64,000 nt of DNA from an uncultured Deferribacteraceae bacterium. Its GTDB lineage: Bacteria; Chrysiogenota; Deferribacteres; CAMZNJ01. A model generated the notes under the pieces. The model did not search any database. It was given only the letters and a program-made list of their open reading frames with translations, and was not told where the DNA came from. Position numbers and translations under genes: made by a program. Shown here piece by piece: positions 44,667-53,624 of the stretch; position 1 is the stretch's first letter, and the number at the start of each line of letters is the position of its first letter. The stretch spans positions 16,809 to 80,808 of the forward strand of contig CAMZNS010000017.1 in the NCBI GenBank assembly GCA_947313855.1, in the 5' to 3' direction.

Positions 44667-46221
44667 GCTTTATCGCGTCAAACCAGCAAAATACACACCA
44701 CCACTCTCCGGTCGCGTCATCGGCATCAAAGGGCTAGTCATTGAAGCTGATGGACCACTACTGAGCCTCGGAACCCGTTGTGTGGTGCAGTGCGACAAAG
44801 GGGGAACCCTATGCGAAATCATCGGCTTTGGCAAAAACAAGGTCTTCCTCATGCCATTTGGAACCCTAGACGGCATCGCACCCAACTACAAGGTTGAAAG
44901 CTTGCCCACATCCAGTGCAGCCATTACCGTGCATGAGGGTATGCTGGGCACAGTACTTGACGGGCTAGGTCAACCGTTTGGCACGTTCGACTTTGGCGTT
45001 CCCGCACCATACGACTCGCCTGAACATGCAAAGGATGATCGCGGGCACTCTAGCACCCAACCGTCCGCAACGTCCGCAACGTCCATCACCGCAACGTCCG
45101 CAACGTCCGCACCGTCCGCACCGTCCATCACCGCAACGCAACGCGACCCCAAGGTCATGCCACTCTACGCCGGTGCACCCGATCCCCTAACCCGATCCAT
45201 CATCAAGGAACCCATCTACACAGGGGTGAAGGCTATCGATGGTTTACTAACTATGGGTAGCGGTCAGCGTGTGGGTATTTTTGCTGGTTCAGGTGTTGGT
45301 AAGTCGGTGCTTTTGGGGATGATTGCCCGCCAAACCACGGCTGATATTAACGTCATCGCCCTTGTTGGCGAGCGTGGTCGTGAAGTGAAGGAGTTTATTG
45401 AGAACGACTTGGGTGTTGAGGGTCTTAAACGCAGTGTGATTATTGTGGCAACGAGTGACACCTCACCACTACTACGTCGTAGTGCTCCATTTGTTGCCAC
45501 AGCTGTGGCGGAATATTTTGCATCCAAGGGGAATCGTGTTATGCTGATGATGGATTCCCTCACACGGTTTGCCATGGCACAGCGTGAGATAGGTTTGTCC
45601 GCTGGCGAGCCCCCCACTAGCAAGGGTTACCCCCCTTCAGCTTTCAGCTACTTCCCACGCCTTTTGGAGCGTGCAGGTACAACTTCGGGTAAGGGCTCCA
45701 TTACGGCAATCTACACTGTGCTTGTTGAGTCGGACGACATGAATGATCCTGTTGCGGATAGTGTTCGCTCCATCATCGACGGCCATATCGTACTGGATCG
45801 TGCCCTTGCCGCCAAAAACCACTTCCCCTCAATCAGAATCATGTCCTCCGCAAGCCGAGTTATGAAGTCGGTCATCAACAAAGAACACGACACCCTTGCA
45901 GGCAGAATCAAACAGCTCTACTCCGACTACTTAGGGGCAGAAGACCTCATCAATATCGGTGCTTACGCAAGTGGTAGCAATCGAAATATTGACGAAGCAC
46001 GAAGCAAAATCGATAGCATTAATGCATTCCTCAAGCAGGATCTACACGAAACATTTACCATTGAAAACACACTGGAACAGATGACTCGAATAGTTGGAGC
46101 AGTGCCGCCCACGGGGGGGAGTATCCAAGCTCAGCAGATTGCTCAGGCTCAACAAGCTCAACAAGCACAGCAGGCTCGACAAGCACAGCAGGCTCAACAA
46201 GCACAGCAGGCTCAAAAATAA
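44650..46221 (+). CDS. fliI: flagellum-specific ATPase FliI with repeat insertion
   Basis: 523 residues. Drives type III export of flagellar subunits. ATG 44650 lies inside the fliH 3' end. Walker A GSGVGKSVLLG is near residue 212; VALVGERGREVKEFIE and VMLMMDSLTRFAMAQREIGL follow. Two oddities: a Ser/Thr/Ala-rich insertion (about residues 127-165, QPSATSATSITATSATSAP) encoded by 9-bp repeats lies between the N-terminal and ATPase domains. A C-terminal tail of about 25 residues of AQQ repeats comes from 9-bp units at 46141-46215. Other FliI proteins are about 440-450 residues long. Confidence 0.95.
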   Translation: MNHLSKLYRVKPAKYTPPLSGRVIGIKGLVIEADGPLLSLGTRCVVQCDKGGTLCEIIGFGKNKVFLMPFGTLDGIAPNYKVESLPTSSAAITVHEGMLGTVLDGLGQPFGTFDFGVPAPYDSPEHAKDDRGHSSTQPSATSATSITATSATSAPSAPSITATQRDPKVMPLYAGAPDPLTRSIIKEPIYTGVKAIDGLLTMGSGQRVGIFAGSGVGKSVLLGMIARQTTADINVIALVGERGREVKEFIENDLGVEGLKRSVIIVATSDTSPLLRRSAPFVATAVAEYFASKGNRVMLMMDSLTRFAMAQREIGLSAGEPPTSKGYPPSAFSYFPRLLERAGTTSGKGSITAIYTVLVESDDMNDPVADSVRSIIDGHIVLDRALAAKNHFPSIRIMSSASRVMKSVINKEHDTLAGRIKQLYSDYLGAEDLINIGAYASGSNRNIDEARSKIDSINAFLKQDLHETFTIENTLEQMTRIVGAVPPTGGSIQAQQIAQAQQAQQAQQARQAQQAQQAQQAQK

Positions 46222-46286
46222 ATAGAACTATCCGCACACACCAACACACTTATCTAAAACATAATAAACAATACTAAGGATTTTTT

Positions 46287-46745
46287 ATGAATAACAACAA
46301 CTTTCGATTCAATAAAATACTCGAAATAAACAAAATGAAGCTGGACAATGAAAAAACTAAGCTCCAACAGTTGCAAGAACGTAGCCAACAAATAAAACAG
46401 ATGATCGACTCCAAAAAAAATAGCCTTCTCGTTGCACAACACAAAGCCGATAGCGAAGAATTCCTCTACGACCCACGAATACACTCCATGCAACTACAAT
46501 ACGTCGAATCACTCGAAAACGAACTTGTCGCACTAGTCTCTCTTGGCGAAAAAGCTGACGAAGCACTCAAACTACAACAAGATGCCCTCGCAAACGCCTT
46601 CAAAGAATTCAAAACCTTCGAAAAAATGAAGGAATACCACGAAGACAGTGTCAAAGAGGAACTCAATAAGTACGACCAAAAACTCATCGACGAACACAAC
46701 TCCATACAACACACACAAAGAAAGCACCTCGAAGGGGACGCCTAA
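46287..46745 (+). CDS. fliJ: flagellar export chaperone-like protein FliJ
   Basis: 152 residues, almost wholly helical coiled coil (KMKLDNEKTKLQQLQERSQQ, LQQDALANAFKEFKTFEKM). FliJ sits in the FliI ring and helps engage the export gate. Identity rests on size, coiled-coil content and position directly after fliI. AAGGA precedes the ATG; flbB follows after 3 nt. Confidence 0.82.
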   Translation: MNNNNFRFNKILEINKMKLDNEKTKLQQLQERSQQIKQMIDSKKNSLLVAQHKADSEEFLYDPRIHSMQLQYVESLENELVALVSLGEKADEALKLQQDALANAFKEFKTFEKMKEYHEDSVKEELNKYDQKLIDEHNSIQHTQRKHLEGDA

Positions 46746-46748
46746 CTT

Positions 46749-47387
46749 ATGACCGCAATAACACTACATAACAAACAAACTTCAACAAAAAAAATCGCTA
46801 CAACAGCACTACGCACAACTCGCACAACTCGCACAGCCCTCACAGCCCTCACAGCCCTCACAGCCCTCACAGTACTACTCGCACTAACCAGCACCCCCGC
46901 AAAAGCACTCGCCGAAGGGGAACCAACAGGCACAAACGCCGTTGTCAACCTCGATTGCAGCGGACTGGAAGGGTACGCCCTAAGCCTCGAATCCCGTGCA
47001 CGAAAAATCGAAGCAGACGAACTTAGCCTCAGACAACGAATGGCCGCTCTAGAGCAGTTCCAACAATCAATAAACCAACAACGATCACAAGTCACCGCTC
47101 TACAAAACATTGTAAACGACAAGCTGGCTCAAATACAAACCATTGAAGACGAACGACTCGCACAACTCGCACAGATGATGTCAGGGACTGCACCAAAATC
47201 CGCCGCAGCAATATTGGAAAACATGGATCCGCAAGATGCCGCCGCTATTCTCTCCATGACGTCAAAGTCGGTCTCAGGGAACATCATGACAGCCATTGGC
47301 AAGCAAAACCCCAAATTCGGTGCCGATGTGTCACTATACTTCACGCCAGACAGAGCCTTCTCCGATGCCATCAACAGCCAACCGTAA
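46749..47387 (+). CDS. flbB: periplasmic-flagellum collar protein FlbB
   Basis: 212 residues. An N-terminal basic stretch and hydrophobic segment with TALTAL repeats (from 9-bp DNA repeats ACAGCCCTC) act as signal or anchor. A coiled coil (ALEQFQQSINQQRSQVTALQ) is followed by a MgtE_N/MotE-like domain (SAAAILENMDPQDAAAILSM). FlbB in spirochaetes is the base of the motor collar that positions stators. Position after fliJ matches other spirochaetes. End of the cluster. Confidence 0.82.
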   Translation: MTAITLHNKQTSTKKIATTALRTTRTTRTALTALTALTALTVLLALTSTPAKALAEGEPTGTNAVVNLDCSGLEGYALSLESRARKIEADELSLRQRMAALEQFQQSINQQRSQVTALQNIVNDKLAQIQTIEDERLAQLAQMMSGTAPKSAAAILENMDPQDAAAILSMTSKSVSGNIMTAIGKQNPKFGADVSLYFTPDRAFSDAINSQP

Positions 47388-47417
47388 CACTGATGAACAC
47401 AGCAAGCACCCTCGCCT

Positions 47418-47450
47418 ACAACTATGCCACAACTATGCCACAACTATGCC
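47418..47450. repeat. 11-bp repeat ACAACTATGCC, three copies
   Basis: Exact tandem copies between the convergent flbB and YihY-type genes; the period is not a multiple of three. Confidence 0.9.
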
Positions 47451-47461
47451 ACACACCTCCC

Positions 47462-48661
47462 CTACTTGAATATCGCCCTGTCTAACGTACTCAAATGAAG
47501 CAACACAGACGCTCCACCCTGTGCCTCCATGTAGCGTATCTCGCTCCCCACACCAACCCAACGACCCACCTTCACCGTACGCACAGGTTTCTTATCCGAA
47601 TCGAAACACATAATATTCCCACGATAAACATAGTAAAACGTATCAGCCACAACAGGTTCCAACCCATGGGGCTCCAACACAATACCGTAACGTGCCAAAA
47701 ACTTGCGACTAAACATGCCACGAAGCTTCACATTAAAATATATCAGGTACTCTACAGGTCGATGGGCAATATTAATAATGCACGCAAATAGGTAAAACAG
47801 CAGTGCCAACACATAAATATACACCATCAATACCACAGCAGAACTCATCGAACCGTAAATAATCGTTATGGCTGGCAACACCAACAAAACAGACATCACC
47901 TTCTGAACACCAATATTAATAACGGACAACGTTATCGATAACAGAAAAATAAGACGCCTAGACGTGCCAACAGGGGACAACCAAAGGTATATGGGCATGT
48001 AAATAATCGTCATCAACAGAAGAGACGCCGACAAAGATATTAACTTTACATAAGGTATATGAACCTCTTGAACAAGCTCGTACAACAAAGGAACATTATC
48101 CAGTATCTCTGTGGGAAGGTTGGTAACCACAAATGTTGCCATATTCTTGACAATCTCAATTGCCATGGACAGGGTCAGCACAACAACCAAAAACGGGATG
48201 ATAAACAAAGACGCACCCCAATACTGAAAGGTAGTATAAACCTTCTGACGAAAAATTATGCTAAACGTGCTCACCGTACTGTAAACCATTAAACGTGACG
48301 CAACACTAAGCAACACAAAACCGATAATACCTACAGACGCTAGTCGCTTGGAATTACTCAGATTCTCACGCACCGAAATAAAGTCGAAGTACGCATACTC
48401 GCTCAGATAATCAACAAACTGACGCAACTCCTCCCTGATAAACGCAACCCTCGCCAACTGCTCAACAACAGTGGTCAAAAGAGCAAGGGTAGGAATAATG
48501 GACAGAATAAGGAAAAATGTTAGTGCCGCCGAATGGTTGTACATGCGTGTTCTATGGAAGCACTTGAAGGCGATGCGAAGAACAACGCTAACATGGACAA
48601 AACTCTCCCACAAGCACGCCAACCGTGTTGGACATCTCGCCGCCACCACTAAATTCTTCAT
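47462..48661 (-). CDS. YihY/BrkB-family membrane protein
   Basis: 399 residues. ATG 48661 follows GAGGGG. The UPF0761/BrkB region has about six helices: MYNHSAALTFFLILSIIPTL near the N-terminus is the family hallmark. IYGSMSSAVVLMVYIYVLAL marks the last helices. A C-terminal soluble part of about 110 residues (VEPHGLEPVVADTFYYVYRG-like VADTFYYVYRG) follows. Older annotation as ribonuclease BN is not supported for this family; function unknown. Confidence 0.85.
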   Translation of the reverse strand: MKNLVVAARCPTRLACLWESFVHVSVVLRIAFKCFHRTRMYNHSAALTFFLILSIIPTLALLTTVVEQLARVAFIREELRQFVDYLSEYAYFDFISVRENLSNSKRLASVGIIGFVLLSVASRLMVYSTVSTFSIIFRQKVYTTFQYWGASLFIIPFLVVVLTLSMAIEIVKNMATFVVTNLPTEILDNVPLLYELVQEVHIPYVKLISLSASLLLMTIIYMPIYLWLSPVGTSRRLIFLLSITLSVINIGVQKVMSVLLVLPAITIIYGSMSSAVVLMVYIYVLALLFYLFACIINIAHRPVEYLIYFNVKLRGMFSRKFLARYGIVLEPHGLEPVVADTFYYVYRGNIMCFDSDKKPVRTVKVGRWVGVGSEIRYMEAQGGASVLLHLSTLDRAIFK

Positions 48662-48762
48662 CAAATACCCCTCATACCTAGTAATTATATGCATTTCACA
48701 AAATAATACAAAACTATTTTCTGTTACAACTTATAAATACACGCATGAGGGGCATGACACAA

Positions 48763-49821
48763 CTATTTTACAGACTTAATCTTATCCCAATACTCGGTGT
48801 AGGTGTCCAAGTAATCACCAACGTCGAGGATGTACTGCAACCGCTCACGAGTCGCATCACTAGGGTAGATTACCACATCGCTACGCTCCTCGGCAGTCAT
48901 GAGCTTGATACTAGCAGAATTTGGCGACGAAAATCCATACTCGCGACTGAGCTCCAAGTTGATATCGCCACGCAATAGGTAGGATATGAACTGGTAAGCA
49001 ATGGCGTTGTCCCTGCTGTTTGCGGGCAATGCCATAACGTCCATCCACACAACACCACCCTCTTGCGGAACAATAAACTCCATGTCAGGGTTCTCGTCCA
49101 TTACCTGTTTCGCTTCCCCATTGTAGATAATCCCCGCGGAGGTATCACCCATGACAAAAGGCGTTACGGGGAGATCGGACGTGAATACGCGTGCACGGTG
49201 CTTGAGCCCCAAAATAAACTGGTAGGCGTTGTAGATTTCCGTGTTGTTCTTGGAGTTGATGTTGCTCGAACCTGTGGCAAGTAGTCCCATGGCGAACATT
49301 TCGCGGGGATCGTCGAACAGTAGCAGTTTGTTGCGGAACTCATCACGTTGCAGGTCTGTCCAGCTATCCAACGGATCTGACGTCATGGTTGAGTTGTAGA
49401 TTAACCCAGTGTACCCCCAAAAATACGGTATGCTGTATTTAGCAAAATCCTTGGAGATTAACCCTTCCGTTATATTTTCCATGCCATCGATTTGTGTGTA
49501 GTCCAAAGGCTCCACCAACCCCTCATCCATCATGCGGGCAAGGTAGTAGAGTGACGGGAAAATAATGTCGTAGTTTTCAATGCTATTCCCCTGCTTCAGT
49601 TTGGTGTACAGCTCTTCGTTGCTGTTGTAGGTTGCCAAACGAACCTTGACACCCGTCTCCTTCTCAAACCCCCTGATTACGTCTTCAGAGATGTAGTCCG
49701 ACCAATTAAATATCACCAGCTCCTTCTTATCCTTGCACCCGACAAGACCCATGCTCAGTATCACAACCGCCACCGGAACCATAACAGACACACGTACCAT
49801 CTTCCGCAAAACTTCTAACAT
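48763..49821 (-). CDS. potD: spermidine/putrescine-binding lipoprotein PotD
   Basis: 352 residues. ATG 49821 follows GGAG. A lipobox (MGLVGCKDKK) suggests membrane-anchored substrate binding. LVIFNWSDYISEDVIRGFEK is the typical polyamine-binding start, and YDIIFPSLYYLARMM and IPYFWGYTGLIYN are diagnostic. Last gene of potABCD on the minus strand. Confidence 0.93.
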   Translation of the reverse strand: MLEVLRKMVRVSVMVPVAVVILSMGLVGCKDKKELVIFNWSDYISEDVIRGFEKETGVKVRLATYNSNEELYTKLKQGNSIENYDIIFPSLYYLARMMDEGLVEPLDYTQIDGMENITEGLISKDFAKYSIPYFWGYTGLIYNSTMTSDPLDSWTDLQRDEFRNKLLLFDDPREMFAMGLLATGSSNINSKNNTEIYNAYQFILGLKHRARVFTSDLPVTPFVMGDTSAGIIYNGEAKQVMDENPDMEFIVPQEGGVVWMDVMALPANSRDNAIAYQFISYLLRGDINLELSREYGFSSPNSASIKLMTAEERSDVVIYPSDATRERLQYILDVGDYLDTYTEYWDKIKSVK

Positions 49822-49874
49822 ACTTAACTCCAAAAAAATCATTCATTCGTCCACTCTAACTAACAAATTTATAA

Positions 49875-50660
49875 TCACAAAATCCGATGGAACACCCTGT
49901 TACGACGACTCAAAATCAGTATCAAAACTATGTTGACAACACTCACAAAAACCATAATCGAAGTAATAGCATATGCCTGAGGAGTCAAACCTATACGTGC
50001 CATCGAATACACCGTCAACGGGAAAATAGGGTAAGTTACCTCCGACAAAAAGAAACTCACAACAACATCATCCATGGACAACGTAAAACTCAACAACATG
50101 CTGCTAACGATACCCGGAAGCAACAACGGAAACAAAATATACCAAAAAACCTTCACCTGACTCGCACCAAGATCGTAAGACGACAAAAATATATTCCGAT
50201 CAAGACCACGCAAATAACCGTAAATAACCACCACCGAAAACGGCAACGTCAACACCGTATGACCTATCAACAAACGAACAAAACCACCATCAATACCAAA
50301 AATATACAGGGTGCTCGACAACGATATCCCCAAAACAATGTCTGGAGCTATCAAAAGCAAAACCAAACCGTAACCCATGAACAACTTCCCACGAAAACGA
50401 TAAACATAAAACAATAACGACACCGCTACACCCAAAATAGTCGAACTAATCGCCGTGGACAAACCCAAAATAAGGGAATTCACAAACGACAACAAAATAT
50501 GGCTACCCGTAAAAATATTCGCGTACCACTCAAACGTAAATCCCTTCCACACCGGCAACTTCGAACTATTAAAACTAAACAGAAGAAGAACCATTATCGG
50601 AAAATAAATAAACAACAAAACTATGCCAACATAAAACCTACTCGCAATAAACCTCAACAT
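49875..50660 (-). CDS. potC: spermidine/putrescine ABC permease PotC
   Basis: 261 residues with six helices. The EAA-like loop SYDLGASQVKVFWYILFPLL contacts the ATPase PotA. It begins 2 nt after the potB stop, so translation is coupled. Sense strand is notably G/T-rich. Confidence 0.93.
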   Translation of the reverse strand: MLRFIASRFYVGIVLLFIYFPIMVLLLFSFNSSKLPVWKGFTFEWYANIFTGSHILLSFVNSLILGLSTAISSTILGVAVSLLFYVYRFRGKLFMGYGLVLLLIAPDIVLGISLSSTLYIFGIDGGFVRLLIGHTVLTLPFSVVVIYGYLRGLDRNIFLSSYDLGASQVKVFWYILFPLLLPGIVSSMLLSFTLSMDDVVVSFFLSEVTYPIFPLTVYSMARIGLTPQAYAITSIMVFVSVVNIVLILILSRRNRVFHRIL

Positions 50661-50662
50661 AA

Positions 50663-51652
50663 CTAAACCGAACCCCCATTACCTAATGAAGATGCACCAA
50701 CATCACCACGGCTACCACGACCCTCTGAAACACCACCACCAGAAAAAAACGACGAACTACGCCAACCCAACCAACCAACAAACAACGGTACCAAAACCAA
50801 CACAATCATAAACACAACACTTATCGCACTACCATAACCCCAGTTGCCCGCAACAGTGTATTGATTGCGAATGAACCCGCCCAACAACAACGTCTTCGAA
50901 CCACCAAGAATATCCGAAACATAAAACATGGTCAAAGACGGCGGAAATACCATCAAAATACCACCAAAAACACCAGACCGACTAAGGGGAATAGTTATCT
51001 GAAACAACGTGCGAACCGAACTCGCACCAAGATCGTGAGCAGCACTGTAACACTCCCACGGTATCTTGCGAATGGAATTGTAAACAGGCAAAATCATGAA
51101 CGGCAACAAAACATAGACCATACCAAGCACAGCAGCAAAATCGGTGTAAAGAAGGGGCAACGGCTCGCCAATAACACCTAATCGCAACAACAACGCATTA
51201 ACCATACCGTTGGAAGACAAAATAACCTGAAACGCAAAAATCTTGAGGATAGTGCTCACCCAAAAAGGCAAAATCAACAGAACCAACACAACCAAACGAG
51301 TGCGAGGACGCAAACCCGACAATGACAACGCAAACGGAAAACCAACAGCAAGGGTAACAAACGTAACACTCACAGACATCCACACAGAACTCAACAACAC
51401 CGACGCAAATACAGACGTAAACACATCGCCATAACCACTAAAAGTAAACGGCAACGTGTAAAACTCCGTGGGGGTATGGCTCGTGAAACTCAACAACAAC
51501 ATCAGAAACATGGGCACAGCAACAAGGACTATCAACACACACGACACTAACACCAACAACCCTGTACGCAACATACCCCGTCGCCCCAAGGGTGTTGCGG
51601 TCGCAGGTGCAGACGTGGTCGCAGGTGCAGACCTCTGTCGGTTATATCTCAT
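50663..51652 (-). CDS. potB: spermidine/putrescine ABC permease PotB
   Basis: 329 residues. ATG 51652 lies in the end of potA (11-nt overlap). A variable N-terminus (TSAPATATPLG, Ala/Thr-rich) precedes six helices. The coupling loop is AAHDLGASSVRTLFQITIPL. A Gly/Ser-rich C-tail (GGGVSEGRGSRGDVGASSLG) is unusual. Forms the channel with PotC. Confidence 0.92.
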   Translation of the reverse strand: MRYNRQRSAPATTSAPATATPLGRRGMLRTGLLVLVSCVLIVLVAVPMFLMLLLSFTSHTPTEFYTLPFTFSGYGDVFTSVFASVLLSSVWMSVSVTFVTLAVGFPFALSLSGLRPRTRLVVLVLLILPFWVSTILKIFAFQVILSSNGMVNALLLRLGVIGEPLPLLYTDFAAVLGMVYVLLPFMILPVYNSIRKIPWECYSAAHDLGASSVRTLFQITIPLSRSGVFGGILMVFPPSLTMFYVSDILGGSKTLLLGGFIRNQYTVAGNWGYGSAISVVFMIVLVLVPLFVGWLGWRSSSFFSGGGVSEGRGSRGDVGASSLGNGGSV

Positions 51653-52760
51653 GGGGGTAATACACAACCTCCCAACCGCTTATCCAGTTCACAGCAACCT
51701 TGTCACCAACATCTTCATCCAGCTCCTCGTGCTCCTCGTCAAAGAACTCGCTCACCGCAATGGTTTTCCCACTTTCAAGCTCAATATCCAGCTCAACTGT
51801 AGCACCCTTGTAGGTTTTGGTTGTAACCGTCCCCAGCATGTACCCCCCAAGATCGTCTGCCACGTCCTCCCTCTTGAAAACACGCATATCCTCAGGACGC
51901 AGGAGTATCTTGCACTCCTCCCCAACACCATCTTTCCCCGAAATATCGATAACGCCCCTAGCGTTCTCCACCAAAACTGTGGCGGATTTGGCACCACCTG
52001 TGTTAGTGGTTTGTGTGCGAGAGATTATGGTTGCGTCGAAGATGTTTGCATTACCGATAAATGTTGCGGTGAACAGGTTTTGCGGTGTTTCGTAGACCTC
52101 TTTCGGCGTCCCAATCTGTTCAATCCGTCCGTCGCTCATAACCACAATACGACTACTCAGAGCCATGGCTTCCTGTTGGTCGTGTGTTACGAGGATGAAG
52201 GTGATTCCTAGGCGTTGTTGTAGCTGTTTAATCTCCGTCTGCATCTGAGCACGTAGCTTCGCATCTAATGCCGACAGGGGTTCGTCTAGCAGAAGTATGT
52301 TCGGTTTATTGATGAATGCTCGTGCCATTGCGACCCGCTGTTTTTGTCCCCCAGAGAGTTCGTGGGGTTTGTGATGTGCTTTGTCGGATAGGTGCACCAA
52401 CTCTAAGGCGTTGTACACCTCGTCGCGTATGACATCTTTGGGCATGCGACGAACTTTCAGCCCGAATGCAACATTATTGAACACGCTCATATGGGGGAAC
52501 AGGGCGTAGTTTTGGAAGACAGTGTTGATGGATCTTTTTTCGGGTGGGATGGGGGTGATGTTTGTGGTTCCGAGGCGAACACTGCCTGCGTCTGGCACGA
52601 CAATACCGGAGATAATGTTCAGTAGGGTGGTTTTCCCGCACCCCGATGGTCCTAGCAGTGTTAATATTTCGCCGGGGTGTACCTCGAAGCTAATATTATC
52701 AAGCACTTTTTTGCCGTCGAAGGATTTAGAGATACTGTTGATGTATAGCGTTTGGCTCAT
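51642..52760 (-). CDS. potA: spermidine/putrescine ABC ATPase PotA
   Basis: 372 residues. ATG 52760 with GAGGTG upstream. Walker A GPSGCGKTTLL, signature LSGGQKQRVAMARAF, Walker B ILLLDEPLSALD, and a C-terminal TOBE-like regulatory domain (EECKILLRPEDMRVF). First gene of the potABCD operon. All ATPase motifs intact, in contrast to the MlaF-position protein at 19.3 kb. Confidence 0.95.
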   Translation of the reverse strand: MSQTLYINSISKSFDGKKVLDNISFEVHPGEILTLLGPSGCGKTTLLNIISGIVVPDAGSVRLGTTNITPIPPEKRSINTVFQNYALFPHMSVFNNVAFGLKVRRMPKDVIRDEVYNALELVHLSDKAHHKPHELSGGQKQRVAMARAFINKPNILLLDEPLSALDAKLRAQMQTEIKQLQQRLGITFILVTHDQQEAMALSSRIVVMSDGRIEQIGTPKEVYETPQNLFTATFIGNANIFDATIISRTQTTNTGGAKSATVLVENARGVIDISGKDGVGEECKILLRPEDMRVFKREDVADDLGGYMLGTVTTKTYKGATVELDIELESGKTIAVSEFFDEEHEELDEDVGDKVAVNWISGWEVVYYPHEI

Positions 52761-53253
52761 GGTTGTAAAACACCTCTGTTGCGGCAAAATAAAACATTTT
52801 TTCCTATCTTAGCCTACAAAACTGGTGTATTGTCGTTGTTTTTGACCGTTGTGTCAAGTATTTTTTGCTATATTTTCCATATTTTCACAGTTTATAGTTG
52901 CACACAAAAATGGGGGGTTTCTGCATTTCTGCCTCTGAAAAAATTGCTGTATTTTCTGTTTTTCATGATTTTTTCTAATTTAAGGGGTGTTTTTATTAAG
53001 GTCAACATAAAGGTGCATTCTTCCCTTGACTTTCCAACGGTTTTAAGATACCATTCTATTGACGAGAAATGGCTTTAAGGGGTTGCGTTCAATCCTAAAT
53101 ATATCGGTGCACGACTGAAATTGAAATTGAAATTGAGATTGAATTTGAATTTGAAATTGAATTTCAGTACTGGCTGTAGTTTACTCTGTACCTAATATAA
53201 TTATGCTCATATGTTGTAACGCTTCCCTTTGGAGCATTTCGCTCCATCTTCAT
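52761..53253. other. intergenic region between potA and tRNA-Arg
   Basis: AT-rich; carries the potA promoter side and the tRNA leader. A candidate plus-strand promoter is TTGACT (53026) - 17 bp - TACCAT (53049). TATAAT also occurs at 53196-53201. At 53115-53167 GAAATT and GAATTT units form an array bounded by CTGAAATT/AATTTCAG inverted arms. A hairpin GGAGC-ATTTC-GCTCC lies at 53231-53245. Confidence 0.5.
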
Positions 53254-53327
53254 GCCCCCGTAGCTCAGCCGGATAGAGTAGTGGATTCCTAATCCAAAGG
53301 TCGGACGTTCAAGTCGTCTCGGGGGTG
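53254..53327 (+). tRNA. tRNA-Arg (anticodon CCT)
   Basis: Acceptor GCCCCCG pairs with CGGGGGT (G-U at the end). D-loop GCTCAGCCGGATAGAG, anticodon loop TTCCTAA with CCT, T-loop TTCAAGT with stem GGACG/CGTCT. The top pair of the anticodon stem is mismatched. No CCA is encoded. CTTTTT follows directly. Confidence 0.92.
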
Positions 53328-53330
53328 CTT

Positions 53331-53624
53331 TTTCCCACGCAGCCACCACAGCCACCACGTCACACAGCCACCACGTCACACAGTCACCACGTCACCACGC
53401 AACAACGCAACACCGTCACCATGCAACAACGCAACACCGTCACCACGTCACACCGTCACCACGCAACAACGCAACAACGCAACACCGTCACCATGCAACA
53501 CCGTCACACCGTCACACCGTCACACCGTCACCACGCAACAACGCAACACCGTCACCATGCAACACCGTCACACCGTCACACCGTCACACCGTCACACCGT
53601 CACACCGTCACACCGTCACCCCAA
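53331..53624. repeat. CACCGTCAC / ACGCAACA tandem array after tRNA-Arg
   Basis: Dense array of ACCGTCAC and AACACCGTCACC words with ACGCAACA inserts, from just after the tRNA to inside the lptG stop region. Confidence 0.92.

Noticed and set aside
49887-50417. 176-codon open frame antisense to potC
   Set aside because: Lys/Asn/His-rich shadow of a clear permease gene.
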